From the NCBI RefSeq assembly GCF_963678635.1, contig NC_087067.1, forward strand, positions 59,692,594 through 59,756,593: a stretch of 64,000 nt of DNA, written 5' to 3'. The notes under the pieces were generated by a model. That model was not told where the DNA came from, searched no databases, and saw nothing but the letters and a program-made list of their open reading frames with translations. The position numbers and the translations under genes are program-made. Positions 1-13,110 of this stretch are shown piece by piece (positions within the stretch are counted from its first letter, which is position 1; each line of letters opens with the position of its first letter). Source of the DNA: Symsagittifera roscoffensis (lineage: Eukaryota; Xenacoelomorpha; Acoela; Convolutidae).

Positions 1-670
1 CAGTAGCCAAGACCAAAAGCAAGTGGAAACTACCAATTTGTGCCCATTTTATTGAGAAAAAAACACTCCAGCGCGAATTCGCTAGTGCAACAATCGCAAC
101 ACTAGTAGAACTGAAAAAATGAACAAAAATGAGCACATCAAAAACACTATGTCAACTGGTCACGGTGATCAAAAATAGAAAAACTTGTAACGAGAAAAAC
201 CGCATCACTGATAGACACATAAAAAGACATGATTCCAGTAAAAAAAAAGTGAAATCAATAATTAAGCCTTCCCAGGTACCCTTAACAAATTATAAAGGCA
301 TCACCAAACCCAAAAAGGCACAACTGCCTTTCAAATTTGTGAAAACTCAAATAATGTCTGGTAGTCAAGACCCAAAAAAAAGAAAAACTGCCAGTAATGT
401 GACGACATTTTTTTTGACCAAAAAATCACCACAGCGCAAATTCGCTTCTGCAACTATCGCTTTCCTAGTAGATTTGACGAATGAAACAAAAACGAACACA
501 TCAAGATGACTTAACTAGCCACACACTGTCCTCAAAAATGAAAAAACTTGTACCACAAAAAACCGCATAAAAGATGAACACAGAAAAAGACATATTTCAG
601 AAACATTAACACCAAAATCAAGAACTTAGTACTCCCAGGAACAGTCAGCATGGCTACAACGCATTAACAC

Positions 671-3600
671 CCCGAAAAAGCGTCGCTGGGTATTTAAAAG
701 ATGTCAAAACTGAAGAAACATTCAGTAGCCAAGACCAAAAGCAAGTGGAAACTACCAACTTGTGACAACTTTATTGAGAAAAAAACATTCCAGCGCGAAT
801 TCGCTAGTGCAACAATCGCAACACTAGTAGAATTGAATAAATGAACAAAAAAGAGCACATCAAAAAAACTGTGTCAACTAGTCACTGTGATCAAAAATGG
901 AAAAACTTGTAACGAGAAAAACCGCATCACTGATAGACACAGAAAAATACATGATTCCAGTAAAAAAAAATTAAGTCAATAATTAAGCCTTCCCAGGTAC
1001 CCTTAACAATTTAAAAAGGCATCACAAAACCCAAAAAGGCACCACTGCCTTTTAAATGTGTGAAAACTAAATAATGTCTGGTAGTCAAGACCCAATAGAA
1101 AGAAAAACTGCCAGTAATGTGACGACAATTTTTTCGAACAAAAAATCACCACAGCGCAAATTCGCTTCTGCAGCTACCGCATAACCAGTAATTTTGACGA
1201 ATGAAACAACAATGAACACATCAATATGACTTAATTAGCCACACACTGTTCTCAAAAATGAAAAAACTTGTACCACAAAAAACCGCATAAAAGATGAACA
1301 CAGAAAAAGACATATTTCAGAAACATTAACACCAAAATCAAAAACTTAGTACTCCCAGGAACCGTTAGCATGGCGAACACGCATTAACACCCCGAAAAAG
1401 CGTCGCTGGGTAATTCAAAGATGTCAAAACTGAAGAAACATTCAGTAGCCAAGACCAAAAGCAAGTGGAAACTACCAACTTGTGACAACTTTATTGAGAA
1501 AAAAACATTCCAGCACGAATTTGCTAGTGCAACAATCGCAACACTAGTAGAATTGAATAAATGAACAAAAATGAGCACATCAAATAAACTATGTCAACTA
1601 GTCACTGTGATCAAAAATGGAAAAACTTGTAACGAGAAAAACCGCATCACTGATAGACACATAACAAGACATGATTCCAGTAAAAAAAAGTGAAGTCAAT
1701 AATTAAGCCTTCCCAGGTACCCTTAACAATTTAAAAAGGCATCACCAAACCCAAAAAGGCACCACTGCCTTTTAAATTTGTGAAAACTAAAAAATGTCTG
1801 GTAGTCAAGACCCAAAAGAAAGAAAAACTGCCAGTAATGTGACGACATTTTTTTCGGACAAAAAATCACCACAGCGCAAATTCGCTTCTGCAGCTACCGC
1901 CTAACCAGTAATTTTGACGAATGAAACAACAATGGACACATCAATATGACTTAATTAGCCACACACTGTCCTCAAAAATGAAAAAAACTTGTACCACAAA
2001 AAACCGCATAAAAGATGAACACAGAAAAAGACATATTTCAGAAACATTAACACCAAAATCAAAAATTTAGTACTCCCAGGAACCTTCAGCATGGCGAAAA
2101 CGAATTAAATTCCCGAAAAAGCGTCGCTGGGTAATTCAAAGATGTCAAAACTGAAGAATTATTCAGTAGCCAAGACCAAAAGCAAGTGGAAACTACCAAT
2201 TTGTGACAACTTTATTGAGAAAAAAACACTCCAGCGCGAATTCGCTAGTGCAACAATCGCAAAACTAGTAGAATTGAAAAAATGAACAAAAATGAGCACA
2301 TCAAAAAATCTATGTCAACTAGTCACTGTGAGCAAAAATGGAAAAACTTGTAACGAGAAAAACCGCATCACTGATAGACACATAAAAAGACATGATTCCA
2401 GCAAAAAAAAAGTGAAATCAATAATTAAGCCTTCCCAGGTACCCTTTACAAGTTATGAAGGCATCACCAAACCCAAAAAGGCACCACTGCCTTTCAAATT
2501 TGTGAAAACTCAAATAATGTCTGGTAGTCAAGACCCAAAAGAAAGAAAAACGGCCAGTAATGTGACGACATTTTTTTCGAACAAAAAATCACCAAGAGCA
2601 AATTCGCTTCTGCAACTATCGCTTTCCTAGTAGATTTGACGAATGAAACAATAATGAGCACATCAATATGACTTAATTAGCCACACACTGTCCTCAAAAA
2701 TGAAAAAACTTGTACCACGAAAAACCGCATAAAAGATGAACACAGAAAAAGACATATTTCAGAAACATTAACACCAAAATCAAAAACTTAGTACTCCCGG
2801 GAACCTTCAGCATGGCGAAAACGCATTAACACCCCGAAAAAGCGTCGCTGGGTATTTAAAAGATGTCAAAACTGAAGAAACATTCAGTAGCCAAGACCAA
2901 AAGCAAGTGGAAACTACCAACTTGTGACAACTTTATTGAGAAAAAAACATTCCAGCGCGAATTCGCTAGTGCAACAATCGCAACACTAGTAGAATTGAAT
3001 AAATGAACAAAAATGAGCACATCAAAAAAACTATGTCAAGTAGTCACTGTGATCAAAAATGGAAAAACCGCATCACTGATAGACACATAAAAAGACATGA
3101 TTCCAGTAAAAAAAATTGAAGTCAATAATTAAGCCTTCCCAGGTACCCTTAACAATTTAAAAAGGCATCACCAAACCCAAAAAGGCACCACTGCCTTTTA
3201 AATTTGTGAAAACTAAATAATGTCTGGTAGTCAAGACCCAAAAGAAAGAAAAACTGCCAGTAATGTGACGACATTTTTTTCGAACAAAAAATCACCACAG
3301 CGCAAATTCGCTTCTGCAGCTACCGCCTAACCAGTAATTTTGACGAATGAAACAACAATGAACACATCAATATGACTTAATTAGCCACACACTGTCCTCA
3401 AAAATGAAAAAAACTTGTACCACAAAAAACCGCATAAAAGATGAACACAGAAAAAGACATATTTCAGAAACATTAACACCAAAATCAAAAACTTAGTACT
3501 CCCAGGAACCGTCAGCATGGCGAAAACGCATTAACACCCCGAAAAAGCGTCGCTGGGTAATTCAAAGATGTCAAAACTGAAGAAACATTCAGTAGCCAAG

Positions 3601-4982
3601 ACCAAAAGCAAACGGAAACTACCAACTTGTGACAACTTTATTGAGAAAAAAACATTCCAGCGCGAATTTGCTAGTGCAACAATCGCAACACTAGTAGAAT
3701 TGAATAAATGAACAAAAATGAGCACATCAAATAAACTATGTCAACTAGTCACTGTGATCAAAAATGGAAAAACTTGTAACGAGAAAAACCGCATCACTGA
3801 TAGACACATAAAAAGACATGATTCCAGTAAAAAAAAGTGGAGTCAATAATTAAGCCTTCCCAGGTACCCTTAACAATTTAAAAAGGCATCACCAAACCCA
3901 AAAAGGCACCACTGCCTTTTAAATTTGTGAGAACTAAATAATGTCTGGTAGTCAAGACCCAAAAGAAAGAAAAACTGCCAGTAATGCGACGACATTTTTT
4001 TCGGACAAAAAATCACCACAGCGCAAATTCGCTTCTGCAGCTACCGCCTAACCAGTAATTTTGACGAATGAAACAACAATGAACACATCAATATGACTTA
4101 ATTAGCCACACACTGTCCTCAAAAATGAAAAAACTTGTACCACAAAAAACCGCATAAAAGATGAACACAGAAAAAAACATATTTCAGAAACATTAACACC
4201 AAAATCAAAAACATAGTACTCCCAGGAACCTTCAGCATGGCGAAAACGCATTAACACCCCGAAAAAGCGTCGCTGGGTAATTCAAAGATGTCAAAACTGA
4301 AGAAACATTCAGTAGCCAAGACCAAAAGCAAGTGGAAACTACCAATTTGTGACAACTTTATTGAGAAAAAAACACTCCAGCGCGAATTCGCTACTGCAAC
4401 AATCGCAAAACTAGTAGAATTGAAAAAATGAACAAAAATGAGCACATCAAAAAAACTATGTCAACTAGTCACTGTGATCGAAAATGGAAAAACTTGTAAC
4501 GAGAAAAACCGCATCACTGATAGACACATAAAACGACATGATTCCAGTAAAAAAAAAAGTGAAATCAAAAATTAAGCCTTCCCAGGTACCCTTAACAAGT
4601 TATGAAGGCATCACCAATCCAAAAAGGCACCACTGCCTTTCAAATTTGTGAAAACTCAAATAATGTCTGGTAGTCAAGACCCAAAAGAAAGAAAAACGGC
4701 CATTAATGTGACGACATTTTTTTCGAACAAAAAATCACCACAGAGCAAATTCGCTTCTGCAACTATCGCTCGCTTTCCTAGTATATTTGACGATTGAAAC
4801 AATAATGAGCACATCAAGATGACTTAACTATCCACACACTGTTCTCAAAAATGAAAAAACTTGTACCACAAAAAACCGCATAAAAATGAACACAGAAAAA
4901 GACATATTTCAGAAACATTAACACCAAAATCAAAAACTTAGTACTCCCAGGAACCGTCAGCATGGCCGCAACGCAATAACAC
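671..4982. repeat. Higher-order block 1: three-monomer unit repeated twice
   Basis: Monomers 671, 1391 and 2112 match 2833, 3538 and 4258 in order. The first of each triplet reads gggtatttaaaagatg after the landmark. The second reads gggtaattcaaag and carries aaataaactatg. The third carries aaaactagtagaattgaaaa. Unit lengths are 2,162 and 2,150 bp, the second being shorter mainly because of a deletion near 3,060. Confidence 0.8.
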
Positions 4983-6426
4983 CCCGGAAAAGCGTCGCTG
5001 GGTATTTCGAAGATGTCAAAACTGAAGAAACATTCAGTAGCCAAGACCAAAAGCAAGTGGAAACTACCAATATGTGACAATTTTATTGAGAAAAAAACAC
5101 TCCTGCGCGAATTCGCTAGTGCAACAATCGCAACACTAGTAGAATTGAATAAATGATCAAAAATGAGCACATCAAAAAAACTATGTCAACTAGTCACTGT
5201 GATCAAAAATGGAAAAACTTGTAACGAGAAAAACCGCATCACTGATAGACACATAAAAAGACCTGATTCCAGTAAAAAAAAGTAAAATCAATAATTAAGC
5301 CTTCTCAGGTACCCTTAACAAGTTATAAAGGCATCACCAATCCCAAAAAGGCACCACTGCCTTTAAAATTTGTGAAAACTCAAATAATGTCTGGTAGTCA
5401 AGACCAAAAAGAAAGAAAAACTGCCAGTACTGTGACGAAAAATTTTTTCGAACAAAAAATCACCACAGCGCAAATTCGCTTCTGCAACTATCGCCTAACC
5501 AGTAACTTCGACGAATGAAACAACAATGAACACATCAAGATGACTTAACTAGCCACAAACTGTCCTCAAAAACGAAAAAATTTGTACCACAAAAAATCGC
5601 ATCAAAGATGAACACAAAAAAGACATATTTCAGAAACATAAAAAGCAAAATTAAAAACTTAGTACTCCCAGGAACCGTCGACACGTCCACAACGCATTAA
5701 CACCCCGAAAAAGCGTCGCTGGGTATTTCAAAGATGTCAAAACTGAACAAACATTCAGTAGCCAAGACCAAAAGCAAGTGGAAACTACCAATTTGTGACA
5801 ACTTTATTGAGAAAAAAACACTCCAGCGCGAATTCGCTAGTGCAACAATCGCAACACTAGTAGAATTGAATAAAAGAACAAAAATGAGCACATCAAAAAA
5901 ACTATGTCAACCAGTCACTTTGATCAAAAATGGAAAAACTTGTAACGAGAAAAACCGCATCACTGATAGACACATAAAAAGACATGATCCCAGGAAAAAA
6001 AAAGTGAAATCAAAAATTAAGCCTTCCCAGGTACCCTTAACAAGTTATAAAGGCATCACCAAACCCAAAAAGGCACCACTGCCTTTCAAACTTGTGAAAA
6101 CTCAAATAATGTCTGGTAGTCAAGACCAAAAAGAAAGAAAAACTGCCAGTACTGTGACGAAAAATTTTTTCGAACAAAAAATCACCACAGCGCAAATTCG
6201 CTTCTGCAAGTATCGCCTAATCAGTAACTTTGACGAATGAATCAACAATGAACACATCAAGATGACTTAACTAGCCACACACTGTCCTCAAAAATGAAAA
6301 AATTTGTACCAAAAAAAATCGCATCAAAGATGAACACAAAAAAAGACATATTTCAGAAACAAAAATAGCAAAATTAAAAACTTAGTACTCCCAGGAACCG
6401 TCGACACGTCCGCAACGCATTAACAC

Positions 6427-9400
6427 CCCGAAAAAGCGTCGCTGGGTATTCAAAGATGTCAAAACTGAAGAAACATTCAGTAGCCAAGACCAAAAGCAAG
6501 TGGAAACTACCAATTTGTGACAACTTTATTGAGAAAAAAACACTCCAGCGCGAATTCGCTAGTGCAACAATCGCAACACTAGTAGAATTGAATAGAAGAA
6601 CAAAAATGAGCGCATCAAAAAAACTATGTCAACCAGTCACTTTGATCAAAAATGGAAAAACTTGTAACGAGAAAAACCGCATCACTGATAGACACATAAA
6701 AAGACATGATTCCAGGAAAAAAAAAGTGAAATCAATAATTAAGCCTTCCCAGGTACTCTTAACAAGTTATAAAGGCATCACCTAACCCAAAAAGGCACCA
6801 CTGCCTTCCAAATTTGTGAAAACTCAAATATTGTCTGGTAGCAAGACCAAAAAGAAAGAAAAACTGCCAGTACTGTGACGAAAAATTTTTGCGAACAAAA
6901 AATCACCACAGCGCAAATTCGCTTCTGCAACTATCGCCTAACCAGTAACTTTGACGAGTGAAACAACAATGAACACATCAAGATGACTTAACTAGCCACA
7001 CACTGTCCTCAAAAATGAAAAAATTTGTACCAAAAAAATCGCATCAAAGATGAACACAAAAAAAGACATATTTCAGAAACATAAATAGCAAAATTAAAAA
7101 CCTAGTACTCCCAGGAACCGTCGACACGTCCACATTGCATTACCACCCCGAAAAAGCGTCGCTGGGTATTTCAAAGATGTCAAAACTGAAGAAACATTCA
7201 GTAGCCAAGACCAAAAGCAAGTGGAAACTACCAATTTGTGACAACTTTATTGAGACAAAAACACTCCAGCGCGAATTCGCGATTGCAACAATCGCAACAC
7301 TAGTAGATTCGAATAAATGAACAAAAATGAGCACATCAAAAAAACTATGTCAACCAGTCACTGTGATCAAAAATGGAAAAACTTGTAACGAGAAAAACCG
7401 CATCACTGATAGACACATAAAAAGACATGATTCCAGGAAAAAAAATGAAATCAATAGTTAAGCCTTCCCAGGTACCCTTAACAAGTTATAAAGGCATCAC
7501 CAAACCCAAAAAGGCACCACTGCCTTTCATACTTGTGAAAACTCAAATAATGTCTGGTAGTCAAGACCAAAAAGAAAGAAAAACTGCCAGTACTGTGACG
7601 ACAATTTTTTTTCGAACAAAAAACACCACAGCGCAAATTTGCTTCTGCAACTATCGCCTAACTAGTAAATTTGACGAATGAAACAAGAATGAACACATCA
7701 AGATGACTTAACTAGCCAAAACTCAAATAATGTCTGGTAGTCAAGACCAAAAAGAAAGAAAAACTGCCAGTACTGTGACGAAAAATTTTTTCGAACAAAA
7801 AATCACCACAGCGCAAATTCGCTTCTGCAACTATCGCCTAACCAGTAACTTTGACGAATGAATCAACAATGAACACATCAAGATGACTTAACTAGCCACA
7901 CACTGTCCTCAAAAATGAAAAAATTTGTACCAAAAAAAAAAATCGCATCAAAGATGAACACAAAAAAAAACATATTTCAGAAACATAAATAGCAAAATTA
8001 AAAACTTAGTACTCCCAGGAACCGTCGACACGTCCACAACGCATTAACACCCCGAAAAAGCGTCGCTGGGTATTCAAAGATGTCAAAACTGAAGAAACAT
8101 TCAGTAGCCAAGACCAAAAGCAAGTGGAAACTACCAATTTGTGACAACTTTATTGAGAAAAAAACACTCCAGCGCGAATTCGCTAGTGCAACAATCGCAA
8201 CACTAGTAGAATTGAATAAAAGAACAAAAATGAGCGCATCAAAAAAACTATGTCAACCAGTCACTTTGATCAAAAATGGAAAAACTTGTAACGAGAAAAA
8301 CCGCATCACTGATAGACACATAAAAAGACATGATTCCAGGAAAAAAAAAGTGAAATCAATAATTAAGCCTTCCCAGGTACTCTAAACAAGTTATAAAGGC
8401 ATCACCTAACCCAAAAAGGCACCACTGCCTTTCAAATTTGTGAAAACTCAAATATTGTCTGGTAGTCAAGACCAAAAAGAAAGAAAAACTGCCAGTACTG
8501 TGACGAAAAATTTTTGCGAACAAAAAATCACCACAGCGCAAATTCGCTTCTGCAACTATCGCCTAACCAGTAACTTTGACGAATGAAACAACAATGAACA
8601 CATCAAGATGACTTAACTAGCCACACACTGTCCTCAAAAATGAAAAAATTTGTACCAAAAAAAATCGCATCAAAGATGAACACAAAAAAAGACATATTTC
8701 AGAAACATAAATAGCAAAATTAAAAACTTAGTACTCCCAGGAACCGTCGACACGTCCACAACGCATTAACCTCCCGAAAAAGCGTCGCTGGGTATTTCAA
8801 AGATGTCAAAACTGAAGAAACATTCAGTAGCCAAGACCAAAAGCAAGTGGAAACTACCAATTTGTGACAACTTTATTGAGACAAAAACACTCCAGCGCGA
8901 ATTCGCGATTGCAACAATCGCAACACTAGTAGATTCGAATAAATGAACAAAAATGAGCACATCAAAAAAAACTATGTCAACCAGTCACTGTGATCAAAAA
9001 TGGAAAAACTTGTAACGAGAAAAACCGCATCACTGATAGACACATAAAAAGACATGATTCCAGGAAAAAAAATTGAAATCAATAATTAAGCCTTCCCAGG
9101 TACCCTAAGCAAGTTATAAAGGCATCACCAAACCCAAAAAGGCACCACTGCCTTTCAAACTTGTGAAAACTCAAATAATGTCTGGTAGTCAAGACCAAAA
9201 AGAAAGAAAAACTGCCAGTACTGTGACGACAATTTTTTTTCGAACAAAAAAACACCACAGCGCAATTTTGCTTCTGCAACTATCGCCTAACTAGTAAATT
9301 TGACGAATGAAACAAGAATGAACACATCAAGATGACTTAACTAGCCACACACTGTCCTCAAAAATGAAAAAACTTGTACCACAAAAAAACCCATAAAAGA

Positions 9401-9496
9401 TGAACACAGAAAAAGACATATTTCAGAAACATTAACACCAAAATCAAAAATTTAGTACTCCCAGGAACCTTCAGCATGGCGAAAACGCATTAAATT
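6427..9496. repeat. Higher-order block 2: two-monomer unit repeated twice, first unit with extra ~181 bp
   Basis: Monomers at 6427 and 8051 share a one-base deletion after the landmark (tattcaaag) and the variant agcgcatc. Those at 7147 and 8773 share gagacaaaaacac and gcgattgcaacaatcg. The first pair measures 1,624 bp, the second 1,446 bp. The excess is an inserted out-of-register piece starting near 7,721. Confidence 0.8.
7541..7901. repeat. Out-of-register recombination junction inside the satellite
   Basis: The segment from actcaaataatgtctgg occurs at 7541 and again at 7721, about 180 bp later, instead of continuing with the normal cacactgtcctc. The second copy is not a simple duplicate of the first. 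It has gacgaaaaattttttcg and gaatgaatcaacaatg, variants seen in the monomer near 6,150-6,250. This suggests unequal exchange with another monomer. Confidence 0.75.
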
Positions 9497-10218
9497 CCCG
9501 AAAAAGCGTCGCTGGGTAATTCAAAGATGTCAAAACTGAAGAAACATTCAGTAGCCAAGACCAAAAGCAAGTGGAAACTACCAATTTGTGACAACTTTAT
9601 TGAGAAAAAAACACTCCAGCGCGAATTCGCTAGTGCAACAATCGCAAAACTAGTAGAATTGAAAAAATGAACAAAAATGAGCACATCAAAAAATCTATGT
9701 CAACTAGTCACTGTGAGCAAAAATGGAAAAACTTGTAACGAGAAAAACCGCATCACTGATAGACACATAAAAAGACATGATTCCAGCAAAAAAAAAGTGA
9801 AATCAATAATTAAGCCTTCCCAGGTACCCTTTACAAGTTATGAAGGCATCACCAAACCCAAAAAGGCACCACTGCCTTTCAAATTTGTGAAAACTCAAAT
9901 AATGTCTGGTAGTCAAGACCCAAAAGAAAGAAAAACGGCCAGTAATGTGACGACATTTTTTTCGAACAAAAAATCACCAAGAGCAAATTCGCTTCTGCAA
10001 CTATCGCTTTCCTAGTAGATTTGACGAATGAAACAATAATGAGCACATCAAGATGACTTAACTAGCCACACACTGTCCTCAAAAATGAAAAAATTTGTAC
10101 CACAAAAAATCGCATCAAAGATGAACACAAAAAAAAGACATATTTCAGAAACATAAATAGCAAAATTAAAAACTTAGTACTCCCAGGAACCGTCAACACG
10201 TCCACAACGCATTAACAC

Positions 10219-13110
10219 CCCGAAAAAGCGTCGCTGGGTATTTCAAAGTTGTCAAAACTGAAGAAAAATTAAGTAGCCAAGACCAAAAGCAAGTGGAAAC
10301 TACCAATTTGTGACAACTTTGTTGAGAAAAAAAAAACACTCCAGCGCGAATTCGCTGGTGCAACAATCGCAGCACTAGTAGAGTTGAATAAATGAACAAA
10401 AATGAGCACATCAAAAAATCTATGTCAACTAGTCACTGTGATCAAAAATGGAAAAACTTGTAACGAGAAAAACCGCATCAGTGTTAGACACATAAAAAGA
10501 CATGAATCCAGTAAAAAAAAAGTGAAATCAATAATTAAGCCTTCCCAGGTACCCTTAACAAGTTATGAAGGCATCACCAAACCCAAAAAGGCACCACTGC
10601 CTTTCAAATTTGTGAAAACTCAAATAATGTCTGGTAGTCAAGACCAAAAAGAACGAAAAACTGCCAGTACTGTGACGACATTTTTTTCGAACAAAAAAAC
10701 ACCACAGCGCAAATTCGCTTCTGCAACTATCGCTTTCTTAATACAATTGACGAATGAAACAAAAATGAACACATCAAGATGACTAAACTAGCCACACACT
10801 GTCCTCAAAAATGAAAAAACTTGTACCACAAAAAACCGCATAAAAGATGAACACAGAAAAAGACATATTTCAGAAACAATAACACCAAAATCAAAAACTT
10901 AGTTTTCCCAGGAACCGTCTGCATGGACAAAACGCGTTAACACCCCGAAAAAGCGTCGCTGGGTATTTCAAAGATGTCAAAACTGAAGAAACATTCAGTA
11001 GCCAAGACCAAAAGCAAGTGGAAACTACCAATTTGTGACAACTTTATTGAGAAAAAAACACTCCAGCGCGAATTCGCTAGTGCAACAATCGCAACACTAG
11101 TAGAATTGAATAAACGAACAAAAATGAGCACATCAAAAAAACTATGTCAACCAGTCACTGTGATCAAAAATGGAAAAATTTGTAACGAGAAAAACCGCAT
11201 CACTGATAGACACATAAAAAGACATGATTCCACGAAAAAAAAGTGAAATCAATAATTAAGCCTTCCCAGGTACCTTAACAAGTTATAAAGGCATCACCAA
11301 ACCCAAAAAGGCACCACTGCCTTTCAAACTTGTGAAAACTCAAATCATGTCTGGTAGTCAAGACCAAAAAGAAAGAAAAACTGCCAGTACTGTGACGACA
11401 ATTTTTTTCGAACAAAAATCACCACAGCGCAAATTCGCTTCTGCAACTATCGCCTAACCAGTAACTTTGACGAATGAAACAACAATGAACACATCAAGAT
11501 GACTTAACTAGCCACACACTGTCCTCAAAAATGAAAAAATTTGTACCACAAAAAATCGCATCAAAGATGAACACAAAAAAAAGACATATTTCAGAAACAT
11601 AAATAGCAAAATTAAAAACTTAGTACTCCCAGGAACCGTCAACACGTCCACAACGCATTAACACCCCGAAGAAGCGTCGCTAGGTATTTCAAAGATGTCA
11701 AAACTGAAGAAACATTCAGTAGCCAAGACCAAAAGCAAGTGGAAACTACCAATTTGTGACAACTTTATTGAGAAAAAAAAACACTCCAGCGCGAATTCGC
11801 TGGTGCAACAATCGCAGCACTAGTAGAGTTGAATAAATGAACAAAAATGAGCACATCAAAAAATCTATGTCAACTAGTCACTGTGATCAAAAATGGAAAA
11901 ACTTGTAACGAGAAAAACCGCATCAGTGATAGACACATAAAAAGACATGAATCCAGTAAAAAAAAAAGTGAAATCAATAATTAAGCCTTCCCAGGTACCC
12001 TTAACAAGTTATGAAGGCATCACCAAACCCAAAAAGGCACCACTGCCTTTCAAATTTGTGAAAACTCAAATAATGTCTGGTAGTCAAGACCAAAAAGAAC
12101 GAAAAACTGCCAGTACTGTGACGACATTTTTTTCGAACAAAAAAACACCACAGCGCAAATTCGCTTCTGCAACTATCGCTTTCTTAATAGAATTGACGAA
12201 TGAAACAAAAATGAACACATCAAGATGACTAAACTAGCCACACACTGTCCTCAAAAATGAAAAAACTTGTACCACAAAAAACCGCATAAAAGATGAACAC
12301 AGAAAAAGACATATTTCAGAAACAATAACACCAAAATCAAAAACTTAGTTTTCCCAGGAACCGTCTGCATGGACAAAACGCGTTAACACCCCGAAAAAGC
12401 GTCGCTGGGTATTTCAAAGATGTCAAAACTGAAGAAACATTCAGTAGCCAAGACCAAAAGCAAGTGGAAACTACCAATTTGTGACAACTTTATTGAGAAA
12501 AAAACACTCCAGCGCGAATTCGCTAGTGCAACAATCGCAACACTAGTAGAATTGAATAATAGAACAAAAATGAGCACATCAAAAAAACTATGTCAACCAG
12601 TCACTTTGATCAAAAATGGAAAAACTTGTAACGAGAAAAACCGCATCACTGATAGACACATAAAAAGACATGAATCCAGTAAAAAAAAGTGAAATCAATA
12701 ATTAAGCCTTCCCAGGTACCTTAACAAGTTATAAAGGCATCACCAAACCCAAAAAGGCACCACTGCCTTTCAAACTTGTGAAAACTCAAATCATGTCTGG
12801 TTGTCAAGACCAAAAAGAAAGAAAAACTGCCAGTACTGTGACGACAATTTTTTTCGAACAAAAATCACCACAGCGCAAATTCGCTTCTGCAACTATTGCC
12901 TAACCAGTAACTTTGACGAATGAAACAACAATGAACACATCAAGATGACTTAACTAGCCACACACTGTCCTCAAAAATGAAAAAATTTGTACCACAAAAA
13001 ATCGCATCAAAGATGAACACAAAAAAAAGACATATTTCAGAAACATAAATAGCAAAATTAAAAACTTAGTACTCCCAGGAACCGTTAACACGTCCACAAC
13101 GCATTAACAC
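10219..13110. repeat. Higher-order block 3: 1,446-bp two-monomer unit repeated twice
   Basis: Landmark spacing alternates 725, 721, 725, 721. Monomers 10944 and 12390 share the rare variants ttagttttcccagg and gcatggacaaaacgcg just upstream. Monomers 10219 and 11665 share gaattcgctggtgcaacaatcgcagc. The two 1,446-bp units are nearly identical across their length. Confidence 0.85.
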
